From assembly GCA_903872005.1 (NCBI GenBank), contig CAIQJD010000786.1, forward strand, positions 1 through 11,807: DNA of 11,807 nt. The letters are read 5' to 3'. Below, piece by piece: positions 1 to 5,299 of this stretch; positions within the stretch are counted from its first letter, which is position 1; each line of letters starts with the position of its first letter. The notes beneath the pieces were generated by a model that ran no database searches, had not been told where the DNA came from, and was given only the letters and a program-made list of their open reading frames with translations. The position numbers and the translations under genes were made by a program. This DNA is from an uncultured bacterium (GTDB lineage: Bacteria > Chloroflexota > Anaerolineae > JACIWP01).

Positions 1-639
1 CGCCGGCCGGATGGCTTCGGCCTGCGCTGGTTCACGCCGGCGGTCGAAGTGGCCCTCTGCGGCCACGCCACCCTCGCCAGCGCGCACGCCCTGTGGGAAG
101 CCGGCTGGCTCACCGCCCACGAGCCGGCGCGCTTCCACACCCTCAGCGGCCTGCTGGTCGCCGAGCGGCGCGGCGACGAGATCGAGCTGGACTTCCCAGC
201 CACGCCGGCCCAGCCGGCCGACGCGCCGGCCGCGCTGCGCGCCGCCCTGGGCGCCGATTTCCAATACGTGGGCAAGAGTCTCTATGACTACCTGCTGCGC
301 GTCGACTCGGAAGCGACGCTGCGGGGCCTGCGCCCCGATTTCGCGTTGCTCAAGCAGGTGGAGACGCGCGGCGTCATCGTCACCAGCCGCAGCGCCACGC
401 GCGCGGCCGATTTCGTCTCGCGCTTCTTCGGGCCGGCCGTCGGGGTAGACGAAGACCCGGTCACCGGCTCGGCGCACTGCTGCCTGGCCCCCTATTGGGC
501 CGCAGAGCTGGGCAAGCCGGAGATGTTGGGCTACCAGGCGTCGGCGCGCGGCGGCACTGTGCGCGTGCGGCTGGCCGGCGACCGTGTGCGCCTGGGCGGC
601 GCGGCCGTCACGGTCTTCAGAGGGGAATTGCTGACGTAG
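1..639 (+). CDS. PhzF family isomerase, 5' truncated by window edge
   Basis: Reads open from base 1 in frame 1 to TAG at 637-639, so the N-terminus lies upstream. The PhzF family has the two-lobed diaminopimelate-epimerase fold and catalyses isomerisation or proton-shift reactions on small carboxylic acids; substrates of most members are unknown. Visible family signatures are the first-lobe segment GLRWFTPAVEVALCGHATLA (about residues 7-26 of the partial protein) and the second-lobe segment DEDPVTGSAH near residue 150. The 212 residues present suggest that 50-80 residues are missing, including the usual N-terminal catalytic Glu region, so activity cannot be judged. The ATG at 49 is internal: the conserved segment begins upstream of it. 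The proline racemase at 8415 shares this fold superfamily. The family call is secure; the substrate is unknown. Confidence 0.9.
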   Translation, partial: RRPDGFGLRWFTPAVEVALCGHATLASAHALWEAGWLTAHEPARFHTLSGLLVAERRGDEIELDFPATPAQPADAPAALRAALGADFQYVGKSLYDYLLRVDSEATLRGLRPDFALLKQVETRGVIVTSRSATRAADFVSRFFGPAVGVDEDPVTGSAHCCLAPYWAAELGKPEMLGYQASARGGTVRVRLAGDRVRLGGAAVTVFRGELLT

Positions 640-662
640 GGTGCGCCCATGGCGCACCCTAC
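636..662. repeat. 12-bp perfect inverted repeat over the phzF-like stop codon
   Basis: Left arm GTAGGGTGCGCC (636-647), 3-nt spacer CAT (648-650), right arm GGCGCACCCTAC (651-662). The left arm includes the last two bases of TAG and all pairs match. No T-run follows, so it is not a textbook intrinsic terminator. It could be an mRNA 3'-end stabiliser, an attenuating hairpin between two co-directional genes, or a REP-like dispersed palindrome. Smaller relatives overlap the stops at 1817 and 10851. Confidence 0.8.
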
Positions 663-664
663 TT

Positions 665-671
665 GAGGGAG
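665..671 (+). promoter_or_regulatory. Ribosome binding site that fixes the phosphatase start
   Basis: GAGGGAG lies 6 nt before the ATG at 678. The reading frame is open further upstream (to 495) but overlaps the PhzF gene out of frame, so this site and the start of homology right after the ATG decide the start. Confidence 0.7.
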
Positions 672-677
672 TTAACT

Positions 678-1817
678 ATGCTGAGTCTCATCAAAGGCCC
701 GTACCTGCAATGGCCGACGCAAGAGTCCATCACCATCGTATGGGAGACGTCCCACGAGGCGTCGTCCGAAGTCCTCTTCTGGCGCACCGAGCAGGTGCAT
801 TGCGGCCTGAATGGCCGGCCGCGCACCATCGAAGCATCGGGCCAGTCCGTCCAGCAGGCCGGGCCGGCGTGCATCCATGCGATCACGCTGACCGGCCTGG
901 ACCCCAGCACGACCTACCACTATCGGGTCAAATCGGCCGATGCGGCCGGCAACGTCACGACCAGCGACGAGTACCCGCTCAAGACCGCCGTGCTCCCCGA
1001 CGAGCCTTTCTCTTTCGCCGTTACCAGCGAGACCGGCGGCTATGGCGACGACGCGATCAACCGCCGGCTCTTCCCGCAGATCGCCCGCCATCGGCCAGAC
1101 TTCCTGCTCGTCGTCGGCGATGCCGTCGCCAAAGGGAGCCTCTACGAAGAATGGGGGCGCTGGTTCTTTGACCCCGGCCGGCCGCTCTTGGCCCACACGC
1201 CGTTCTATCTGTGCCTGGGCAACCATGAAGAGAAATCGCCCTGGTTCTACCGCTTCGTGGCGTATCCAGAGCCGAAGAACTACTACGCCTTCGACTACGG
1301 CAACGCGCGCTTCGTCGCCATAGACAGCACCGCCGGCCTGATCTATAAAGACCGCCGGCCGGTCGCGGTCGCCGGCGAGGCCGGCTTCGGCCCCGGCTCG
1401 GCCCAGTATGCCTTCGTCGAATCGGCGTTGCAGACCGCGTCGGTGACCTGGAAGTTCGTCTTCTTCCACTACCCGCCTTATGTGTCGTCCGACTACCAGG
1501 TGGAGGAGATGCGTGTGCTGTGTCCGCTGTTCGAGCGGTATGGCGTGGATGTGGTCTTCAATTCTCACGCGATCCTGTATGAGCGCAGCCATCCCATCCG
1601 CGCCGGCCGGCTCGACCTGCGCGCCGGCGTGCGCTACATCGTCGCCGGCGGGGCCGGCAGCAAGCCGGAGTGGTTTCATCCCAAGCGCGCCTGGCACACC
1701 GCGCAATCCCTGGCTGTGCCGCACTTCGTCCAGGCGAGCATCGCCGGCCCGACCCTGGAGCTGCGCGCCATAGATGATGAAGGCCGGCTCTTTGACACGC
1801 TGACGTTGAGCAAATAG
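678..1817 (+). CDS. Calcineurin-like / purple-acid-phosphatase-like metallophosphoesterase with altered metal site
   Basis: 379 residues. Residues about 3-100 look like the fibronectin-III-like N-terminal domain of purple acid phosphatases (KGPYLQWPTQESITIVWET, then a YHYRV strand). Residues about 113-305 form the metallophosphoesterase domain, with VVGDAV (D148), LGNHEE (N182, H183) and FFHYPPY (H264). Two usual metal ligands differ. The first motif, normally GDTG or similar, reads SETGG with Glu118 in place of Asp. The last motif, normally GHxHxYER, reads SHAILYER, keeping His297 but with Ile299 in place of the second His. It may bind metal atypically or have lost hydrolase activity. No signal peptide is visible, so it is predicted cytoplasmic, unlike most purple acid phosphatases. 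It sits 38 nt after phzF-like and 36 nt before the flavoprotein, probably in one transcript. Family secure; activity and substrate unknown. Confidence 0.85.
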   Translation: MLSLIKGPYLQWPTQESITIVWETSHEASSEVLFWRTEQVHCGLNGRPRTIEASGQSVQQAGPACIHAITLTGLDPSTTYHYRVKSADAAGNVTTSDEYPLKTAVLPDEPFSFAVTSETGGYGDDAINRRLFPQIARHRPDFLLVVGDAVAKGSLYEEWGRWFFDPGRPLLAHTPFYLCLGNHEEKSPWFYRFVAYPEPKNYYAFDYGNARFVAIDSTAGLIYKDRRPVAVAGEAGFGPGSAQYAFVESALQTASVTWKFVFFHYPPYVSSDYQVEEMRVLCPLFERYGVDVVFNSHAILYERSHPIRAGRLDLRAGVRYIVAGGAGSKPEWFHPKRAWHTAQSLAVPHFVQASIAGPTLELRAIDDEGRLFDTLTLSK

Positions 1818-1835
1818 GGCGCGCCCGGCGCGCTC
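1817..1835. repeat. Hairpin over the metallophosphoesterase stop codon
   Basis: Left arm GGGCGCGC (1817-1824), loop CCG, right arm GCGCGCTC (1828-1835): eight pairs including one G-U. It begins on the last base of TAG. No T-tract follows. It resembles the 636-662 element in sequence (TAGGGYGCGCCC) and position. Confidence 0.55.
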
Positions 1836-1853
1836 AGCAACAGGAGATACCCC

Positions 1854-3566
1854 ATGACTCTTGGCGACACTCATGCCTTGCGCGCCGATGTCCTGGTCAT
1901 CGGCGCCGGCGCGGCCGGCTGTCGCGCCGCCATCGAAGCTGCCGATAGCGGCGCGCGCGTCCTGCTCCTGGTCAAGGGGCGCTTCACGCACTGCGGCTCT
2001 TCGTTCTACCCCTTGACCCACGGCCTCGGCTTCACGACCGCCATCCCCGGCGGGCCGGACGAAGCCGCCGGCGTCGCGGCCCACTATGCCGAGATCATGG
2101 CCGCCGGCCAGGGCATGACCAGCCCCACCCTGGCGCGCATCCTGGCCGAAGACGCCCCACGCCGCTTCGAGGAGCTGACCGGCAAGCTGGAGCTTGAGTT
2201 CTATCGCGGCCCGGCCGGCGATGTGCTCTACATCACGCCGGATTATGGCAGCGGCGCGGTGCGCGCCGGCGGCGCGACCATCGCGGCGCTGCAGCGCGCC
2301 TTCGCCCGCCAGATCGGTCGGCGCGACATCCAGATCGTGGAAGACGCCGCGGCCGTGCGCCTGTTGGGCGACGCGGCCGGCTGTCGCGGCGCGGTCGCCG
2401 TCACGCGCGACGGGGAACTGCTGGTCATCGAAGCCGGCGCGACGATCCTGGCCGCCGGCGGCTATGCCGGCCTGTTCGAGCATCACATGACCGGCCCTGG
2501 TCTCCTGGGCGCCGGGCCGGCGTTGGCCCTGGCCCTCGGCGCGGAGCTGGTCAACCTGGAATACTACCAGATGATCCTCGGCATCACCCATCCGATGCGG
2601 CGCATGCTCATCGCCGAGTCCATCCTGGGATCGCTGCCGCGCCTGACCAATTCCCTGGGGGAGGAATTCCTGGCGCGCGATTTGCCGGCCGGCCTCTCCA
2701 CCGCTGCCTGCATGACGGTGCGTTCCCATACCGGCCCCTTCCATATCGGGACGCCGGCGATGCACTTCGATCTCGCCCTCTTCGGGGAGATGCGCGCCGG
2801 CCGCGCCCTGCCCGGCGGCGGCCTGCGTTGCGATTTCACCGCCAAGCGCGCCGATGAGCTGCAGGGCTTCTGCGATGATTGGGTGGAGTGGGCGCTGGAA
2901 CGCGGCGTAGACATCCGCGAGACGCCGCTGGAAATCGCCCCGCAGGTGCATGCTGATAATGGCGGCGTCTTGATCGGCCCCGACGCCGGCTGCCGCGTGC
3001 CCGGCCTGTATGCGGCCGGCGAGGCGGCCGGCGGGGCGCACGGCGCCAACCGCATTGGCGGCAACATGATGACCAACACCCAGGTCTTCGGGGCGCGCGC
3101 CGGCGCAGCGGCGGCCGCGTGGGCGCGGGGCGCGCCCCGGTCGGCGCTGCCGGCCGATGTCGCCGCGCCGGAACGCGCCCGTCTGGTCGAGATGAGCCGG
3201 CGGCCGGACGGCGCAGACCCGCGCCAGGCCCTGAGCCGGCTGCAGCATAGCCTGTACTACGATATGGCCGTGCAGAAGAACGCGACGACCCTGGCTCATG
3301 CTCTGGCGACGCTGGCGGAGATTGAGGCGGACGATCTGCCGGCCCTGGGAGCGCCGGCCGGCTCGGCCCAGCTCGCGCTGGAGCTGCCGCAGGCGATGGA
3401 GATGGCCCGCCTGATCGTGCGCTCGGCCCTGCTGCGCGAGGAGAGCCGCGGCCCGCACTACCGCGACGACTTCCCGACGCGCGACGACGCCAACTTCGGC
3501 CGGCCGCTGGTCTGGCGCAAAGCGCCCGACGCGCCGCCGGCGGCCCGCTTTGAAGCCCTGCCCTGA
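1854..3566 (+). CDS. FAD-dependent oxidoreductase, SdhA/FrdA/NadB-like flavoprotein
   Basis: 570 residues, in the length range of fumarate reductase/succinate dehydrogenase flavoproteins and L-aspartate oxidases. An N-terminal Rossmann motif VLVIGAGAAGCRAAIEAA has GAGAAG at residues 17-22. The second FAD segment PGLYAAGEAAGGAHGANRIG starts near residue 383, followed by GGNMMTNTQVFG. A helical C-terminal domain ends with the family signature ESRGPHYRDDFP (about 530-541). The start is set by AGGAGA at 1842-1847, 6 nt before the ATG. No signal peptide and no adjacent iron-sulfur or membrane-anchor subunit, so it is probably a soluble stand-alone enzyme. The next gene encodes a RidA-type protein, which would suit an amino-acid-oxidising, imine-releasing flavoenzyme (inference). 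Whether it is a fumarate-type reductase or an amine/aspartate-type oxidase cannot be settled here. The catalytic His/Arg set could not be aligned with confidence. Confidence 0.85.
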   Translation: MTLGDTHALRADVLVIGAGAAGCRAAIEAADSGARVLLLVKGRFTHCGSSFYPLTHGLGFTTAIPGGPDEAAGVAAHYAEIMAAGQGMTSPTLARILAEDAPRRFEELTGKLELEFYRGPAGDVLYITPDYGSGAVRAGGATIAALQRAFARQIGRRDIQIVEDAAAVRLLGDAAGCRGAVAVTRDGELLVIEAGATILAAGGYAGLFEHHMTGPGLLGAGPALALALGAELVNLEYYQMILGITHPMRRMLIAESILGSLPRLTNSLGEEFLARDLPAGLSTAACMTVRSHTGPFHIGTPAMHFDLALFGEMRAGRALPGGGLRCDFTAKRADELQGFCDDWVEWALERGVDIRETPLEIAPQVHADNGGVLIGPDAGCRVPGLYAAGEAAGGAHGANRIGGNMMTNTQVFGARAGAAAAAWARGAPRSALPADVAAPERARLVEMSRRPDGADPRQALSRLQHSLYYDMAVQKNATTLAHALATLAEIEADDLPALGAPAGSAQLALELPQAMEMARLIVRSALLREESRGPHYRDDFPTRDDANFGRPLVWRKAPDAPPAARFEALP

Positions 3567-3630
3567 CGCTCTGGACTGCGAAGGCTTGCCTTCGCAGCCC
3601 ACAGGGGGCGGCGCAGCGAGAACGTCAGGG
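3561..3630. repeat. Nested inverted repeat starting on the flavoprotein stop codon
   Basis: Inner hairpin: CTGCGAAGG (3576-3584), loop CTTG, CCTTCGCAG (3589-3597), nine perfect pairs. Outer arms CCCTGACG (3561-3568) and CGTCAGGG (3623-3630) are also exact complements; the left one contains the TGA stop at 3564-3566. The 25-nt G/C-rich side branch 3598-3622 is unpaired in this reading. No T-run follows. It looks like a compact mobile palindrome or an RNA element that ends the upstream message; it lies entirely between the flavoprotein and ridA-like genes. Confidence 0.7.
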
Positions 3631-3662
3631 CATCCGCCTATTCTACACAAGGAGCCTATCCC

Positions 3663-4157
3663 ATGTCTCAAGACGAAACCATCGCAGTCCGCCTGAAGAA
3701 GCTCGGCCTGGTCTTGCCGGCGCCGCTGCAAGCGCCGGCCGGCGCGCGCCTCCCCTTCGCCTTCGTGCGCGTGCGCGGCGACCATGCCTATGTATCCGGC
3801 CACGGCCCGCTCAATCTCGATGGCACGCTGGCCGGCCCCTTCGGCAAGGTCGGCGCGCAGGTCACGCCCGATCAGGCTTACGCCGCCGCCCGCCTGACCG
3901 CCCTCTCGATCCTCAGCAGCCTCCAGCGCGAGCTGGGCGACCTGGAGCGGGTCACGGCCTGGCTGCGCGTCTTCGGGATGGTCAATTCGGCCGCCGGCTT
4001 CAACCAGCAGCCGCGCGTCATCAACGGCTTCTCGGACCTGATCCTGGAGCTGTACGGGCCGGCGCGCGGCGCGCACGCCCGCTCGGCCGTCGGCCTGGCC
4101 GAGCTGCCCTTCGACCTGCCGGTCGAGATCGAAGCCGAGGTCGAGATCCGCATCTGA
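3663..4157 (+). CDS. RidA family protein (YjgF_endoribonc type)
   Basis: 164 residues; AAGGAG at 3649-3654 lies 8 nt before the ATG. RidA proteins are trimeric cytosolic enamine/imine deaminases that hydrolyse reactive intermediates released by PLP- or flavin-dependent enzymes. This one belongs to the longer about-150-residue subgroup that begins with a KKLGLVLPAP segment and carries YVSGHGPL and MVNSAAGFNQQPRVINGFSDL. The key Arg that binds the substrate carboxylate in active RidA proteins is present as Arg140 in HARSAVGLAELP, and the acidic C-terminal strand VEIEAEVEI follows. It sits directly downstream of a flavoprotein that could release imines (inference). Family call strong; the endoribonuclease label of the domain name should not be taken as function. 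Confidence 0.9.
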   Translation: MSQDETIAVRLKKLGLVLPAPLQAPAGARLPFAFVRVRGDHAYVSGHGPLNLDGTLAGPFGKVGAQVTPDQAYAAARLTALSILSSLQRELGDLERVTAWLRVFGMVNSAAGFNQQPRVINGFSDLILELYGPARGAHARSAVGLAELPFDLPVEIEAEVEIRI

Positions 4158-4170
4158 AGCCAGAGGGAAT

Positions 4171-4260
4171 CTCCGCAGAGGCGCAGAGTACGCGGAGTTT
4201 CGGAAAGGAAGAGGGCTGGGGCAGAGAAATCCTTATCGTTTCCTCTCTGCGCCTCCGCGG
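4171..4260. repeat. Imperfect inverted repeat between ridA-like and the GntR gene
   Basis: Left arm CCGCAGAGGCGCAGAG (4173-4188) and right arm CTCTGCGCCTCCGCGG (4245-4260) pair at 15 of 16 positions across a 56-nt middle. A smaller hairpin, CTCCGC (4171-4176) with GCGGAG (4192-4197), sits inside the left part and is followed by TTT, so a weak terminator for the upstream operon is possible. The arms resemble a CRCAGAGGCRCAGAG-type intergenic repeat; a short copy of the same kind precedes the gene at 9562. The whole element lies upstream of the regulator's promoter. Confidence 0.65.
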
Positions 4261-4295
4261 TGATATATCTGCCGAATGAACCGCGCCGCTCGCGC

Positions 4296-4324
4296 TTGAC
4301 TTCGCGCGCCGGCTGTGCTATAAT
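4296..4324 (+). promoter_or_regulatory. Sigma-70-type promoter of the GntR regulator gene
   Basis: -35 box TTGACT at 4296-4301, 17-nt spacer, -10 box TATAAT at 4319-4324 preceded by TGC (extended -10). Transcription would start near 4331, about 37 nt before the ATG. The spacer GC content contrasts with the AT-rich -10. This is the best promoter in the + strand gene row and marks a transcriptional break after ridA-like. Confidence 0.8.
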
Positions 4325-4326
4325 TG

Positions 4327-4361
4327 CCCTTGAAAGCGCGTATCTTATGCGCTTTCAAGGG
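4327..4361. promoter_or_regulatory. 13-bp perfect inverted repeat: candidate operator or 5'-UTR hairpin
   Basis: Left arm CCCTTGAAAGCGC (4327-4339), 9-nt spacer GTATCTTAT, right arm GCGCTTTCAAGGG (4349-4361), no mismatches. It starts two bases after the -10 box, spans the expected transcription start and ends 6 nt before the ATG, covering the AAGGGGG ribosome-binding region (4357-4363). As DNA it could be an autoregulatory operator for the GntR dimer. As RNA it would form a stem that hides the Shine-Dalgarno sequence. Both are inference; the repeat itself is certain. Confidence 0.75.
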
Positions 4362-4367
4362 GGCCTC

Positions 4368-5078
4368 ATGTCCGACATCCCATTTCGCAAAGCGCAACGC
4401 GACACGCTGACCGACCATGTCATCGGGGAAATCCGGCGCATGATCCTCGATGGGGCCATCCAGGCCGGCCAAATGTTGCCCACCCAGCCGCAGTTGGCCG
4501 AGCAGTTGGGCGTCGGCGTCGCCACCATCCGTCGGGCCGTCGCCGCGCTCAGCGCCGTCGGCGTCTTGGATTCCCAGCCCGGCCGCGGCACCACCGTCAA
4601 CTCCGATGCTCTGGCCCTCTTGCAGGCCAACGCCCTCCTCGCCGGCCTCCTGGACCCCCGCCAAACCGCCATGATCTACGAGGCGCGCGAATCGGTCGAA
4701 ACCCGCCTGGCCGAGCTGGCCGCCCAGCGCGCCACGCCGGCCGACAAAGCCGACATCCGCCAGGCGTTGGAAGATATGCGCGCCGCCATGGATGACAGCG
4801 TCGCCTTCGCCGAAGCGGACTTGCGCTTTCATCTGGCGGTAGCGCGCGCCGGCCGCAACGAGTTGCTGGCGCAGTTCTACCACGTCTCGCATCAACTTCT
4901 CACCGAGACCATCGAGCAGTTGGTCAATTTGCCGGGCATGAAAGAAGGGCAATTGCGCCTGCAACGGCGCGTGTTCGAGGCGATTGAGGCCGGCAATCCC
5001 AGCGCGGCGCGCGAGGCGGCCATCGCCCAATTGCGCGACGTCGAGGAATTGATGCAACGCGCCGGCTTGATTGAATGA
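4368..5078 (+). CDS. GntR-family (FadR subfamily) transcriptional regulator with atypical FCD domain
   Basis: 236 residues, normal for the FadR subfamily. A winged helix-turn-helix occupies about residues 10-75 (LAEQLGVGVATIRRAVAAL, wing SQPGRGTTV), followed by a helical FCD ligand-binding domain from about residue 100. FCD domains usually bind a metal through one Asp and three His. Here Asp151 and His155 are kept (DLRFHLAVA), but the other two positions are Gln199 (LQRRVFEAI) and Gln221 (AIAQLRDVE). It may therefore bind ligand without a metal, as E. coli FadR does. The ATG at 4368 is chosen because the promoter and inverted repeat at 4296-4361 lie inside any longer reading frame. It is transcribed toward the methyltransferase genes and probably regulates itself and its neighbours (inference); the effector is unknown. 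Confidence 0.9.
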   Translation: MSDIPFRKAQRDTLTDHVIGEIRRMILDGAIQAGQMLPTQPQLAEQLGVGVATIRRAVAALSAVGVLDSQPGRGTTVNSDALALLQANALLAGLLDPRQTAMIYEARESVETRLAELAAQRATPADKADIRQALEDMRAAMDDSVAFAEADLRFHLAVARAGRNELLAQFYHVSHQLLTETIEQLVNLPGMKEGQLRLQRRVFEAIEAGNPSAAREAAIAQLRDVEELMQRAGLIE

Positions 5079-5299
5079 GGCTTGCCGTAACAGAAACCAC
5101 GCCATCCGGCGTGTGCTGAGGAGGTGATAGCAGATTCATAGCGTCCCATTGCCGGTTTGCCCTGAGCGCCGGCCCGTCCCGCCAGACGAGCCATGGCTCA
5201 GACCGCCGCAGATAGGCGCGCCGCGCCGGCCCTGTCCCCAGAAGGTGAGCCGTCCGATCTTATCATCATGCTAAGTCCGTTCAGGAAGGGAGAATCACG
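5079..5299 (+). other. 221-nt leader between the GntR gene and mttB1
   Basis: No gene is called here. It holds a 6-bp hairpin, CACGCC (5098-5103) and GGCGTG (5108-5113) with loop ATCC and no T-run. It also holds an orphan Shine-Dalgarno-like sequence at 5119-5128 and a 12-bp perfect palindrome GAGCCATGGCTC at 5188-5199. Near its end AAGGGAG at 5286-5292 serves mttB1, 7 nt before the ATG at 5300. I checked by eye for cobalamin, SAM, SAH and glycine riboswitch core motifs and saw none. No convincing -35/-10 pair was found, so mttB1 may be read from the GntR promoter or from a promoter of another type. Confidence 0.6.

Noticed and set aside
672..4076. 1134-codon open frame on the - strand opposite the phosphatase, flavoprotein and ridA-like genes
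   Set aside because: It is a GC-rich antisense shadow: composition is Arg/Ala/Gly-rich with no domain, it crosses three well-supported genes and their intergenic hairpins, and no ribosome binding site was seen.
4260..4367. Longer start for the GntR regulator (ATG at 4260 or 4347)
   Set aside because: The -35, -10 and transcription start would lie inside the coding region, and neither ATG has a ribosome binding site.
5079..5299. Cobalamin, SAM, SAH or glycine riboswitch in the mttB1 leader
   Set aside because: A methyltransferase and corrinoid context made this worth checking, but I could not find the conserved core boxes of any of these classes by eye.
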